Numbered from the stretch's first letter, positions 1-8,118 are shown. The stretch: DNA of 64,000 bases from Candidatus Korobacter versatilis (GCA_016185395.1 JACPNR010000011.1:1-64000); one strand, 5' to 3'. Notes: generated by a model not told the origin, from the letters alone. Program-made: numbers and translations.

Positions 1-105
1 CTTGCTCACTCCGTGCTTGCGGCACAGCTCGCCCACGTTGCCGCCCGCCTCGCCTTCCTTCAGGATCGCGATGATCTGCTCTTCGCTGAACCGGCTCTTG
101 CGCAT
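1..105 (-). CDS. IS3-family transposase OrfA, partial (C-terminal part beyond window edge)
   Basis: Reading the minus strand from the ATG at 105 gives MRKSRFSEEQIIAILKEGEA and then GELCRKHGVSK, the typical start of the IS3-family OrfA helix-turn-helix protein that binds the element ends. Only 35 codons lie in the window; the rest of OrfA and the OrfB integrase would lie to the left. A good ribosome binding site (GGAGAGGAG) precedes the ATG by about six bases. The start sits 70 bp inside a recognisable IS end (154-175), as expected for this family. The family call is confident; whether the element is intact cannot be seen. Confidence 0.85.
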   Translation of the reverse strand, partial: MRKSRFSEEQIIAILKEGEAGGNVGELCRKHGVSK

Positions 106-153
106 ACACTTCTCCTCTCCATGGTTGAGGGAAAAAGTGTCATTCTACGTGCG

Positions 154-175
154 CCAGTTTCCAGGGGGCAGGTCA
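154..175 (-). mobile_element. Terminal inverted repeat (left end) of the IS3-family element
   Basis: Read on the minus strand this begins TGACCTGCCCCCTGG, a form typical of IS3-family ends (TGA...GCCCC). It lies about 70 bp upstream of the OrfA start. The element therefore occupies 1-175 and continues leftwards. The other end and the target duplication are outside the window. Confidence 0.7.
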
Positions 176-458
176 CTTGCACTGGCAACACCTCCAACGA
201 AACAAAGCCGGAGAAGACGTAGGTCGTCGTTGTGCCGCCCGACACTTTCTTGATGCGCAGGCCGCCGGTGAGGTTCTGCTGCGTCATGGAGCGGGCCTTC
301 GGCTGAGTGGAGCCCTCCCGCGTTGCGGATCGCTTCTCGGCAGCGCTGACGGAGACGTGTGCCTTGACAACGCCTTCGTTCTCAGCGAGCGGTACCCGGC
401 TGCGCCCGCGTTCTTTCGGACTTGTGGCTTGGCGAGTCAGGGCTGAGACCCGGAGCTA
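176..458 (-). pseudogene. Possible RHS/YD-repeat-like coding remnant interrupted by the IS
   Basis: On the minus strand an open frame runs from a stop near 458 to the IS end. It contains TGGLRIKKVSGGTTTTYVFS, which resembles the G-R-V-K-K-x-x-x-G-x-T-x-Y-x-F segment of RHS/YD-repeat proteins. The sequence before it (about 50 codons) does not look like an RHS core, and the frame has no convincing start or ribosome binding site. The IS junction falls just after the RHS-like segment. I read it as a short decayed fragment. It could also be chance similarity, since the recognisable stretch is only about 25 residues. Confidence 0.3.
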
Positions 459-576
459 ACGAGCCGTGCCATTTCGAATTCCCGTTTTGGCGTTCTGCCT
501 TCAGAAACAGGATTCACCTCGCCGCAGACGGGGGCGCGAATAGGGCATACTCCGGCCGATCCGGGGAGCATTGGGG

Positions 577-2772
577 ATGGCCGCAGGCGGTGTCACGAAC
601 GGGAAGGGCAGCAAGCAAGCCGCGGGGAAGAACGGCTCTTATTTCCGCGACCATCCGTTACGCACGTATGGGTTGGTGATCGCGCTCGGCGTGGTGCCGC
701 TCGGGATGTTCCTGTTCGGCGCGCACCGACTGATCAACTACCAGCAGACCCAACAATTACTCAAGAACAGCTCCTCGACCGGAAAGCGGGTGGCGCTGGT
801 AATCGAGGACTCGCTGAACGACAGCAAGCGGTTCTTGCAGACGGTGGCGGCGCGGCCCGACATCGTCGAGCAGACGAAGGCGGCGGGCGCGGCGGCAACT
901 GGCGAGACCCTGGGTCGCGTGCGCACCATCGGACCGCAGTTCTCCGCGCTGATCATCTATGACCGCGACGGCAAGAAGCTCGCGTCAGACCCAGCGGCGG
1001 CCGAACTGGCGGGCGAGGTGCGACTCGAGGACGTGCGCCGCGGGCTCGAGACAGAAGAAAGCACTTACGTCTCGGCGTTTCTGGCGCGCGGCGACGGCTA
1101 CGCGGCGGTGCTAGCGGTGCCAATCCGCGACCGCGGCGGGCGAGAAGTGGGTGTGTTGGTGGGGGAGGAGGGGCTGGAGAGCGTGACGCGCGCGCTCTAC
1201 ACCTATTCGAGCGAGGAGGCGAGCGGGCTGTACTTCATCGTGGACCAGAACGGCCAGGTGGTGGGAAAGGAGCAGGGGAAGTTGCGGATGGTGGAAGCGA
1301 ACCGCGACGCGGTGGGGCGGCTGGCGAAGCAAGCGCCAAAGGAGAGCGGCGAACGGATCATGATCGCGGGGCAGGAGACGATCGTGGCTTATCGCGCGAT
1401 CCCTTCGGCGGGTTGGGCAGCGCTGATCAGCGTGCCGACGGCGGTGCTGGAGGAGGCGCTGTGGAAGGCGGAGAAGATGCTGGCCCTGTTCGGCGGCATC
1501 ATGCTGCTGCTCGCAGTGGGCGGCGGCGGAGCGGTGGCGGCATTGCTGCAACGTTTCCGCGCGCGCGAGACACGATATCAGCAGGAGATCGCGGCGCGCG
1601 AACACGCGCTGGAAGTCGACGGCCGCCTGCGGCAGGCACAGAAAATGGAGGCGGTAGGGCGCCTGGCCAGTGGAGTGGCGCACGACTTCAATAACATCCT
1701 GAACGTGGTGAGCGGCTACGCCGAGCTGCTGACGCTGGGCGCACAGTTGCCGGAGACAGAACGCAAGATGGTGACCGAGATCCAGGCAGCGGCGAAACGG
1801 GCGGCAGGGCTGACGCACCAGTTGCTGGCTTTCGGGCGGAAGCAGGTGATGGCGCCGGTGGTGCTGGACCCGAATGCGACGTGTCGTGAGATGGAACGAA
1901 TGCTGGAGCGAGCCCTGGGCGAAGACGTCGAACTGGTGACGCAACTGGACCCGAAGATCTCGCGTGTGCTCATCGACCGCGGGCAGCTCGAGCAGGTGCT
2001 GCTAAACCTGGCGGTCAACGCACGGGACGCGATGCCGCGAGGAGGACGGCTGGTAGTGGCGACCAGGATGGCGCACCTAGACGAAGCGTATGCGGAGATG
2101 AACGCCGGTGTCGTGAGGGGCCGTTATGTCGAGCTCAGCGTGAGCGACAACGGCGAAGGCATGACAGAGGAAACGCGCAAGCACCTGTTCGAGCCGTTCT
2201 ACACGACGAAGGAAGTGGGCAGAGGGACAGGCCTCGGTCTGGCGACGGTATACGGCATCGTGAAGCAGAGCGGCGGGCACGTCAGCGTGTACAGCGAGGT
2301 GGGGCACGGCAGCGTGTTCAAGGTGTACCTGCCGGCGACGGACGCGCCCGAGCAAAAAGAGGCAGCGCAGGTGGCCGAGATCAGCGGTGGCACCGAGACC
2401 ATCCTGCTGGTGGAAGATGAGACGCAGCTCCGAACGGTAAGCCGGATGTTCCTGGAGAGCCGCGGCTACACGGTGTTCGAAGCACCCACCGGGAACGACG
2501 CTTTACGGTTGCTGGAGGATTCGGCCAGCAATGCCGCGCTGGTGATCACCGACGTGGTGATGCCGGGCATCAGCGGGCGCGACCTGGCGCGGCAGATCGC
2601 GACGAGGCAGCCGAACATGAAGATCCTCTTCATGTCGGGCTACACCGACGATGCCATGCTGCGGCACGGACTCGAACACGGGAACGTACCGTTCATCCGG
2701 AAGCCCTTCTCGCTGCAAGAACTGAGCACGAAAGTGCGCGCGGTGCTGGCGCAACCCCTGGGTAGCGCCTAG
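577..2772 (+). CDS. Hybrid sensor histidine kinase (extracytoplasmic sensor, HisKA, HATPase, receiver)
   Basis: A 731-residue membrane-bound sensor kinase with a C-terminal receiver. Transmembrane segments at about residues 31-52 and 301-326 bracket a roughly 245-residue Cache-like sensor region facing outwards. The H-box ASGVAHDFNN puts the phosphoacceptor at His369; the N-box NLAVNARDAM and G-box GRGTGLGLATV follow. The receiver (about 607-727) carries the acidic pair in LLVEDE, Asp659 in ITDVVMPG and Lys709 in RKPFS, so it should be phosphorylatable. I chose the ATG at 577 over the in-frame TTG at 571 because GGGGAG lies nine bases upstream of it. No output regulator is adjacent, so the partner is unknown. 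Its stop overlaps the convergent aroDE stop by four bases. Confidence 0.9.
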   Translation: MAAGGVTNGKGSKQAAGKNGSYFRDHPLRTYGLVIALGVVPLGMFLFGAHRLINYQQTQQLLKNSSSTGKRVALVIEDSLNDSKRFLQTVAARPDIVEQTKAAGAAATGETLGRVRTIGPQFSALIIYDRDGKKLASDPAAAELAGEVRLEDVRRGLETEESTYVSAFLARGDGYAAVLAVPIRDRGGREVGVLVGEEGLESVTRALYTYSSEEASGLYFIVDQNGQVVGKEQGKLRMVEANRDAVGRLAKQAPKESGERIMIAGQETIVAYRAIPSAGWAALISVPTAVLEEALWKAEKMLALFGGIMLLLAVGGGGAVAALLQRFRARETRYQQEIAAREHALEVDGRLRQAQKMEAVGRLASGVAHDFNNILNVVSGYAELLTLGAQLPETERKMVTEIQAAAKRAAGLTHQLLAFGRKQVMAPVVLDPNATCREMERMLERALGEDVELVTQLDPKISRVLIDRGQLEQVLLNLAVNARDAMPRGGRLVVATRMAHLDEAYAEMNAGVVRGRYVELSVSDNGEGMTEETRKHLFEPFYTTKEVGRGTGLGLATVYGIVKQSGGHVSVYSEVGHGSVFKVYLPATDAPEQKEAAQVAEISGGTETILLVEDETQLRTVSRMFLESRGYTVFEAPTGNDALRLLEDSASNAALVITDVVMPGISGRDLARQIATRQPNMKILFMSGYTDDAMLRHGLEHGNVPFIRKPFSLQELSTKVRAVLAQPLGSA

Positions 2773-4337
2773 CGGCGCTTCTTCTTGCCTTGGGCGGCGG
2801 CTTCCTGGGCGCGCTGTTCGAGCGCGGTGAGCACGGTGTGCTGCATGTCGGGGACGGGCGCGGGCTTGCCGCTCCAGATCTCGAACTGGCGCGCGCCCTG
2901 CTGCACGAACATCTCGATGCCGGGGATGACCTGGCAGCCGCGCTTGCGCGCCAGTTGCGTGAAGCGCGTCTCGCTGGGGTTATAGACCATCTCGAAGACG
3001 TACTTGGCGTTGATCTCTTTCTCGGAGAGTGGGGAAGCTTTAGAGCCTCCCATGCCGACGGGCGTGGCGTTGACGATGCAGTCGAACACCAGCTTCTTCA
3101 GGTCTTTCTTGCCCACGTACTTCGCGCGCGCCTGCTTCGCCAGTTTCTTCCCGGTGGAAGCGGTGCGGTTGATGATGTGGACCTCGCAGCCGCGCTCCTT
3201 CAATCCCCAGACGGCGGCACGCGCGGCGCCACCGGCGCCGACGACCAGCACCTTCGAGCCCTGGATGTGGAAGCGCTGTTCGAGCGGACGCACCACGCCG
3301 GCGATATCGGTGTTGAAGCCGTAGAGCTTGCCTTCCTGCGAGCGGACGACGGTGTTGCAGGCGCCGATCTTGGCGGTCAGCGGGTCGGTGTTGTCGAGGT
3401 GCTTCATGATCTCTTCTTTGTACGGCATCGTCACCGAGAGACCACTGATGGGGATGTCGCGCACGCAGATGAGCAGGTCCTTGAGCGTCTTGGCGTGGAG
3501 CGCGAGATAGACGCCGTTGACGTTCTCGCGACGCAGGGCCACGTTCATCATGGCGGGCGAGAGCGAGTGCGCGACGGGGTCGCCGGCCACGCCGTAGACG
3601 CGCGTGGCGGAATCGACCTGGTCGATGCGATAGGTCTCGCGCAAGGTGCGGTGGGCGATCTGGCCGGGCGCGGTCTCTTCGCCGGGCGAGGCCGCGCCGA
3701 AGGTGAAGACGGAGCCGGCGCGCACGCCGAGCACGCGGCTGATGATGCCCTGTTCGCCCATGCAGACGCCGATCATGGAGTGGCGCTCGCTCTGCCGCTC
3801 CAGGAACTTCATCATCACCACGTTGTCGTAGAGCGACTTGGCGGTGGTGACGACCTTGTAGAAATCGGCGTTGTGGCGGCGCATCTTTTCGAATGTCTTG
3901 TCGAGGTCTTTGGTGCCGCGGAAATCGTGGAAGCTGAGGATGAGCGCGGCCGAGTTACGGACGCGGGTGAAATCCTGCGGCTTCATCTGGTTCGCGGTCT
4001 GCAGCTCGATATCGACGAGCTGGCATCCGTTGTTCGCGGCTTTGATCAGCAGGTCGAGTTGCGTCTGCACGGTGCCGCGGAACTTGCCGCCGTTGGCGGC
4101 GCGGCGGCAGGTGGCCACGACCAGCGCGTGCGGGTAGTAGTCGGTAAAACGCTTGATGCGGGCGAGCGCGGCGGCCGGTTTGCGCAAATAATCCAGCCGG
4201 AATTCGAGGAAGGGGTTCTCGCGGACCACGGTCTCGGCGCGGTCGATCATCTCGACCGGATCGGAGCCGGTGATGGCCACGCAGACGCGCGGCAGGCGCG
4301 CGGGCAGGAGCCGCGGAGTGTACGTGGGCGAGGCCAT
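2769..4337 (-). CDS. aroDE: Bifunctional 3-dehydroquinate dehydratase (type I) / shikimate dehydrogenase
   Basis: A 522-residue fusion carrying out two consecutive shikimate-pathway steps: 3-dehydroquinate to 3-dehydroshikimate, then NADPH-dependent reduction to shikimate. Residues about 15-235 form a type I dehydratase, with catalytic His137 in SFHDFRG and Schiff-base Lys161 in FYKVV. Residues about 245-515 form the dehydrogenase, with substrate motif GDPVAHSLSP, catalytic Lys307 in TMPYKEE, FNTD, and a Rossmann loop GAGGAARA followed by NRT for NADP. The ATG at 4337 gives MASPTYTPRLLP. A longer frame to 4457 exists but adds a non-family N-terminus. There is no clear Shine-Dalgarno sequence. 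The same fusion is known from plants, chlamydiae and some other bacteria. Other aromatic genes lie 7-50 kb away in this window. Confidence 0.93.
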   Translation of the reverse strand: MASPTYTPRLLPARLPRVCVAITGSDPVEMIDRAETVVRENPFLEFRLDYLRKPAAALARIKRFTDYYPHALVVATCRRAANGGKFRGTVQTQLDLLIKAANNGCQLVDIELQTANQMKPQDFTRVRNSAALILSFHDFRGTKDLDKTFEKMRRHNADFYKVVTTAKSLYDNVVMMKFLERQSERHSMIGVCMGEQGIISRVLGVRAGSVFTFGAASPGEETAPGQIAHRTLRETYRIDQVDSATRVYGVAGDPVAHSLSPAMMNVALRRENVNGVYLALHAKTLKDLLICVRDIPISGLSVTMPYKEEIMKHLDNTDPLTAKIGACNTVVRSQEGKLYGFNTDIAGVVRPLEQRFHIQGSKVLVVGAGGAARAAVWGLKERGCEVHIINRTASTGKKLAKQARAKYVGKKDLKKLVFDCIVNATPVGMGGSKASPLSEKEINAKYVFEMVYNPSETRFTQLARKRGCQVIPGIEMFVQQGARQFEIWSGKPAPVPDMQHTVLTALEQRAQEAAAQGKKKRR

Positions 4338-4683
4338 TTTATGCGGTTGAAAGCGGATGGCATTGTACCGGAAGGGCTTAGCTTTTGACTCCGGCTCATC
4401 CCTGCCGATGCGATACGACGCCGAGGCTACGATACAACAGCGTGTCCAACCGGCCACGGAAACCGTTGAACCAACGTACCTTAGGGGTAAACATCCGGCT
4501 ATTGACCCCTTAATACCCCTTTGCTAGCGTTCGTCCACTGGGTTTCGTGTGGGCCGATGGGTTCGACCGACGGCAGGGGCCCGCAGCGAGGGCAAATGTG
4601 CCCCGCGCACGGTGCAAGTGGCGGCAACGCCGGCGCCGCGCGCGGAACAAAACTGTTTCTCCGGCCCGAGTCTTGGAGGAGTC
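4338..4683. promoter_or_regulatory. Divergent intergenic region between aroDE and the OmpA-like gene
   Basis: A 346-bp spacer that must hold the start signals of both divergent genes. Around 4480-4525 the hexamer AGGGGT occurs three times: once on the plus strand (TTAGGGGTAAA) and twice on the minus strand within TTGACCCCTTAATACCCC. TTGACC at 4502-4507 could serve as a -35 element for the rightward gene, but no convincing -10 follows at the right distance. The rest shows nothing I recognise. Confidence 0.3.
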
Positions 4684-6231
4684 ATGCAAAAGAAATCGCT
4701 GGTCGTGTCTCTGGTGTTGACGGTGATGGCGTTTGCGACGGCGCCGGCCTGGGCGCAAGAGCAAGGCGCGCAGCACCACGCCGCGACCGAGGTGATCGGT
4801 GCGAAGGCGCTGGTGCAGGGCCCGACGTATGCCGACGTCTACTGCGCGGGCTACATCACGACGCAGGCGCCGCACGAGCTGGGCTGGGTCTCGGGCAACT
4901 GGAACACGCCGCGCGAGGTCACCAGCGGCAACCATCGCTTCGTCTACCTGACGGGCAGCGGCTTCGAGGTGGGCAAGGAATATGAGCTCATCCGGCATGT
5001 GAGGGATCCGAACCACGCGCGCGTCTTCCCGGGACAGAAGGAAGCAGTCCGCGCCGCCGGCGAGATCTACTTCGAGATCGGCTCGGTCAAGGTGATCGAA
5101 GTGCGCGACAAGACGGCGATCACGGAAGTGGTGTTCGCGTGCGACGGCATCCGCCCGGGCGACCTGGTGGTGGCCATGCCGCAGCGCACCATCCCGCCGC
5201 CGCACGGGCCGATGGCGTTCGACCGGTTCGCGCCGGCGAACGGCAAGACGACCGGGCGCATCATCCAGGCGACGGACAACGATTGGCTCATCGGCAACCG
5301 CTCGCACGTGATGCTGAACATCGGGGCCGACAAAGGCGTGAAGCCGGGCGATTACTTCCGCATCACGCGCACCTATACCGACACCGCCACCAACGAACTG
5401 GACCGCATCCCTCTCGGCTCGCGCGACATGGTCGATGATTCGGCGGTGAATCCGAATCGCGTGACCGCGTACAGCATGAACTCCTTGCCGCGCCGCAGCC
5501 TGGGCGAGCTGGTGGTGACCGAAGTCACACCCAAGTCCGCGACCGCGATGATCACGTTCGCGCTGGAAGAGATGTTCCTGGGCGATGGCGTGGAACTGAT
5601 CGACGTGCCGCCTCCGCTGCCGCCGGAAGCCGCGCCGCAGCCGATGGCGCCCTCGATCGCGTGCAATGCCGTGCCGGCGAACGTGCGCATGGGCGACATC
5701 TCGAACATCACCTGCGAAGGCGCGAGCCCGGACAATCGTCCGCTGACCTACGCGTTCGCCAGCGATCGTGGCCAGCTAGCGCCGCACGAGAGCAACGCCA
5801 TCCTGGCGACGCGCGATGCCGGCGCGGGCCCGATCACGGTGACCGCCACGGTGACCGACGACCGCAACATGTCCGCTTCCACCAACGTGGTGGTCAACGT
5901 GGAAGGAGCGGCGCCGGCGCCGCAGCCATCGCTGGCGGGCGAGGCGATGTTCAAGCCGAGCAGCGCCTACGTGGACAACCGCGCCAAGGCGATGCTCGAT
6001 GGCATCGCGTTGCGCATGAACCAGGAGCGCGACGCCCGGGCCGTGGTGGTGGGCTACAGCGATGCGGGTGAGAACCAGTCGCTGGCGATGCGCCGCGCCA
6101 ACAACGTGAAGACCTACCTGACCAAGACCAAGGGCGTGGACGCGGCGCGCATCGAGACGCGCGCCGGTTCCACTGGTGGCGGCAAGAAGGCGGAGGTGTG
6201 GATCGTCCCCGCCGGCGCAACCATGCCGTAA
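4684..6231 (+). CDS. Secreted OmpA-family C-terminal domain protein
   Basis: A 515-residue exported protein. The N-terminus MQKKSLVVSL...APAWAQEQ is a signal peptide, probably cleaved after AWA. About residues 30-320 form a region I cannot place. A Pro/Ala linker and an Ig-like/PKD-type domain follow (about 320-410, ITVTATVTDDRNMSAST). The last 95 residues (GEAMFKPSSAYVDNRAKAML..., VVVGYSDAGENQ, RRANNVKTYL) match an OmpA-like peptidoglycan-binding domain, expected to tether the protein to the wall. The ATG at 4684 has AGGAG immediately upstream. An in-frame extension to 4549 lacks a signal. A strong terminator follows at 6253. Confidence 0.8.
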   Translation: MQKKSLVVSLVLTVMAFATAPAWAQEQGAQHHAATEVIGAKALVQGPTYADVYCAGYITTQAPHELGWVSGNWNTPREVTSGNHRFVYLTGSGFEVGKEYELIRHVRDPNHARVFPGQKEAVRAAGEIYFEIGSVKVIEVRDKTAITEVVFACDGIRPGDLVVAMPQRTIPPPHGPMAFDRFAPANGKTTGRIIQATDNDWLIGNRSHVMLNIGADKGVKPGDYFRITRTYTDTATNELDRIPLGSRDMVDDSAVNPNRVTAYSMNSLPRRSLGELVVTEVTPKSATAMITFALEEMFLGDGVELIDVPPPLPPEAAPQPMAPSIACNAVPANVRMGDISNITCEGASPDNRPLTYAFASDRGQLAPHESNAILATRDAGAGPITVTATVTDDRNMSASTNVVVNVEGAAPAPQPSLAGEAMFKPSSAYVDNRAKAMLDGIALRMNQERDARAVVVGYSDAGENQSLAMRRANNVKTYLTKTKGVDAARIETRAGSTGGGKKAEVWIVPAGATMP

Positions 6232-6252
6232 GAGTGTTTCGCAGGGAGAGAG

Positions 6253-6287
6253 ACGGGCGTCCCGCAAGTGGGACGCCCGTGCTTTTT
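6253..6287 (+). terminator. Rho-independent terminator of the OmpA-like gene
   Basis: A perfect 11-bp stem, ACGGGCGTCCC paired with GGGACGCCCGT, has a six-base loop and is followed by GCTTTTT. It lies 22 bp after the stop codon. The T-run is only on the plus strand. Confidence 0.85.
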
Positions 6288-6307
6288 GGTGCGCAAATCA
6301 AAACCAG

Positions 6308-6385
6308 CCACGGATCACACGGATGCCACGGATAGAAGATCTAGATAGAAACAAAAGGAATCCGTGACATCCGTGCGATCCGTGG
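6308..6385. repeat. CACGGAT-type inverted repeat between convergent genes
   Basis: Left arm 6308-6333 (three CACGGAT words) and right arm 6360-6385 (their complement, ATCCGTG words) pair over 26 positions with two mismatches across a 26-base loop. The element lies between the converging 3' ends of the OmpA-like gene and amrA. Related sequences at 34904-35001 and 55604-55672 are also at convergent junctions. Confidence 0.75.
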
Positions 6386-6397
6386 CCACGGGGTTTT

Positions 6398-6970
6398 CTA
6401 CTCCTCCGCAAACACCTCGGCGGTGAAAGCCTCGATGGTCGCGCCCTGCTGCCAGGCGTCCGGTGGCAGGCCGGCCTTGGCGCAGGTCTGCGCGAGGAAG
6501 GTGAGGGCGTCCCAGCCGTGCTCGGGAGCGACCTGCGGCAGCAGCAGGCCGCGGCGAGTTCCCATGGAGACGATGAGTCCGTGGCGTCCGGGGACGATCT
6601 CATGCGGACGGATGGGCTGCGACGGCGACAGCACGCTGATCTCGATCTTCAGCCGCGGCGCTTCGGCGGCGGTCACGGCAGGGAAGCGCGGGTCGTGAAG
6701 GGCGGCGGAGACGGCCGTCTCGGCCACGGTCTCGATGAGTGGCTTGGCGGCGAGGACGTAGCCGACGCAGCCGCGCAGCAGGCCATCGAGATGCAGCGTG
6801 GTGAAGGCGGCGCGCCGGGCGGTGAGCGCCGGAGAGAGCTCGCCGGCTTCCGGCAGCGGGAGTGCGGCGGAACCGGCGCAAGCGGCAGCGATGGCGCGGT
6901 GCGCGGTGCGCAGCAGCAACGCACGGTCTTCCGCGGAGTAGACGGGCGCGGACTCAGCCGGCGGCGACAT
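6398..6970 (-). CDS. amrA: AMMECR1-domain protein (AmmeMemoRadiSam system protein A)
   Basis: A 190-residue protein of the AMMECR1 family, recognised by the signature LRGCVGYV near residue 68, by EISVLSPSQ, and by GLLLPQVAPEHGWDALTFL near the C-terminus. In bacteria this protein is often found beside a Memo-like protein and a radical SAM enzyme, but neither is adjacent here. Its biochemical role is not settled in the literature I know. The start ATG at 6970 lies within the last 17 bases of pgsA, so the two genes are probably co-transcribed and translationally coupled. Length is normal for the family. Confidence 0.85.
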   Translation of the reverse strand: MSPPAESAPVYSAEDRALLLRTAHRAIAAACAGSAALPLPEAGELSPALTARRAAFTTLHLDGLLRGCVGYVLAAKPLIETVAETAVSAALHDPRFPAVTAAEAPRLKIEISVLSPSQPIRPHEIVPGRHGLIVSMGTRRGLLLPQVAPEHGWDALTFLAQTCAKAGLPPDAWQQGATIEAFTAEVFAEE

Positions 6971-7604
6971 CGCTCTTCCGGCGGCGGCTCAGGATGAAGG
7001 CGCGGCGCTTGCGGCGCTTGTCCGCCGTGCCGGCGATCTTCGACCAGAAGGCGGCGAAGTAGTCGGCGGCCGACCAGAGCGAGAGCACGACCATGATCCA
7101 GATGGTGACCTTGGCGATCCAGTGGATGGGCAGGATGAAGCCGCCGAGCTGCCAGTAGGCCCAGCGGCGGTCGAAGATGGCGGCGGCGATGGTGATGATC
7201 TGCACCACCATCTTGAACTTGCCCAGGTTGCTGGCCTCGATGGTGAAGCCCTGGGTGGCGGCGATGGAGCGCAGTCCGCTGACGAGGAATTCGCGTCCGA
7301 TGATGACCACGGCGATCCACGCCGGCACCATGGTGGGATTGAACTGCACCAGCGAGACGAAGCCGGCGGTGATCCAGAGCTTGTCGGCGAGCGGGTCGAG
7401 CAGCATGCCGAGGGTGGTCACCTGGTTGCGCTTGCGGGCGAGGTAGCCGTCGAAGCCGTCGGTGAGCGAGGCGAGGATGAAGATGGTCGCGGCCACGATC
7501 TCGCGCTCGCCGTTGATGTCGCTCAACAGGCTGGTGCGCAGCACCCAGAGCATGAGCGGGATGGCAGCGATGCGGGTGAGCGTGATGTTGTTGGGCAGGT
7601 TCAC
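6954..7604 (-). CDS. pgsA: CDP-diacylglycerol--glycerol-3-phosphate 3-phosphatidyltransferase
   Basis: A 216-residue integral membrane enzyme that makes phosphatidylglycerol phosphate, the first committed step to phosphatidylglycerol and cardiolipin. The CDP-alcohol phosphatidyltransferase signature D-G-x2-A-R-x8-G-x3-D-x3-D is complete (TDGFDGYLARKRN...GMLLDPLADKL, about residues 48-75). Hydrophobic segments at about 10-28, 88-110 and 148-175 suit the family. The C-terminus is a basic tail rich in R and K. The GTG start at 7604 has AGGA five bases upstream. A possible promoter lies at 7785-7813. The 3' end overlaps amrA by 17 bases. Confidence 0.93.
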   Translation of the reverse strand: MNLPNNITLTRIAAIPLMLWVLRTSLLSDINGEREIVAATIFILASLTDGFDGYLARKRNQVTTLGMLLDPLADKLWITAGFVSLVQFNPTMVPAWIAVVIIGREFLVSGLRSIAATQGFTIEASNLGKFKMVVQIITIAAAIFDRRWAYWQLGGFILPIHWIAKVTIWIMVVLSLWSAADYFAAFWSKIAGTADKRRKRRAFILSRRRKSDVAAG

Positions 7605-7730
7605 TTTTTTCCTAGGGTCGCCGCAACGCTGTCGCCTCGCGGTTCCCGCTCGGCTCGGCTGCGTCGCCCCTCGCGCTGCGCTCGTCCGCCGCGGCGGACT
7701 CGCTCGCGCTCACCCAGAAAGCAGTGGCCA

Positions 7731-7752
7731 GGGGCTGGTGGCTAGTGGCTAG
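7731..7752. repeat. Word repeat, family A (GTGGCTA words)
   Basis: GGCTGGTGGCTAGTGGCTAG, the same words as beside the four-helix-bundle gene at 12769-13146 and at 55688-55720. Here there is no associated gene. It falls within the presumed pgsA leader. Confidence 0.6.
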
Positions 7753-7784
7753 AGAAGCCAGCAACCACCGGCGCGAACGAGGCG

Positions 7785-7813
7785 ATTATCCACCTTCGCC
7801 GATGTGCGCGCAA
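7785..7813 (-). promoter_or_regulatory. Candidate sigma70-type promoter for pgsA
   Basis: On the minus strand TTGCGC (7813-7808) and GATAAT (7790-7785) are separated by exactly 17 bases. Transcription would start near 7778, giving a leader of about 175 bases before pgsA. It is inferred from consensus only. Confidence 0.4.
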
Positions 7814-7877
7814 ACGCGTGTGCACAAGCACATGCGGGCAACGCCGGCGAGGGCCCCTGCGGGAAGGCCCCGGTTAC

Positions 7878-7938
7878 TTCGGTAAGTCACGACGGTAAGT
7901 TACGACGGTAAGTTACGACGGTTATCTCGACGGTTTTT
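7878..7938 (+). repeat. 13-bp tandem repeat (GACGGTAAGTTAC)
   Basis: Two exact copies of GACGGTAAGTTAC at 7891-7903 and 7904-7916. A variant copy precedes them (TTCGGTAAGTCAC, 7878-7890) and two shortened copies follow (GACGGTTATCTC, then GACGGTTTTT). The array is not coding and lies at the left of a possible structured RNA. Confidence 0.75.
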
Positions 7939-8067
7939 GGGAATGGCCGCACACTGGTTCCCGAGTGAGTGAGTGGGCCTCACGCAGGTACGCGCCAGCC
8001 GCAAAGACCCTCATCGGACCGGCGGGCGCGTTCCGGCAAGTAAAGCGATTTACTTGTCGTGGTAGGA

Positions 8068-8104
8068 AGCAACCGGGGCGGCGCGAGCCGCCCCGTTGCT
8101 TTTG
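8068..8104 (+). terminator. GCGA-tetraloop hairpin terminator
   Basis: AGCAAC plus GGGGCGGC pair with GCCGCCCC plus GTTGCT around a GCGA loop, with one unpaired C. Four Ts follow on the plus strand. The complementary strand lacks a clean T-run, so the plus orientation is preferred. Confidence 0.6.
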
Positions 8105-8118
8105 CGGGCAATAAAACG

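Larger units (their letters stand above)
7860..8106 (+). ncRNA. Candidate structured non-coding RNA (unidentified)
   Basis: This gene-free stretch contains the 13-bp tandem repeats and then a run of hairpins. GGGAA...TTCCC is at about 7940-7963. A perfect 8-bp stem with GCGA tetraloop lies at 8037-8056 (CAAGTAAA-GCGA-TTTACTTG). A long stem with another GCGA tetraloop at 8068-8100 is followed by TTTT on the plus strand, which looks like a terminator. The orientation opposes gdhA, whose stop is at 8169, so the terminator would end a rightward transcript. No annotated gene lies upstream on that strand. I do not recognise tmRNA, RNase P, SRP or a common riboswitch. Part or all of it could instead be an accumulation of intergenic repeats. 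Confidence 0.35.

Noticed and set aside
2790-4388. 532-residue plus-strand frame opposite aroDE
   Set aside because: It is the antisense of aroDE, with His/Arg/Gly/Ala-biased composition and no domain pattern.
7122-7745. 207-residue plus-strand frame opposite pgsA
   Set aside because: It overlaps pgsA, which has a complete catalytic motif, and no family features are seen.
7860-8106. tmRNA, RNase P or SRP RNA
   Set aside because: I could not find the conserved blocks of any of these; only general hairpins and repeats are present.
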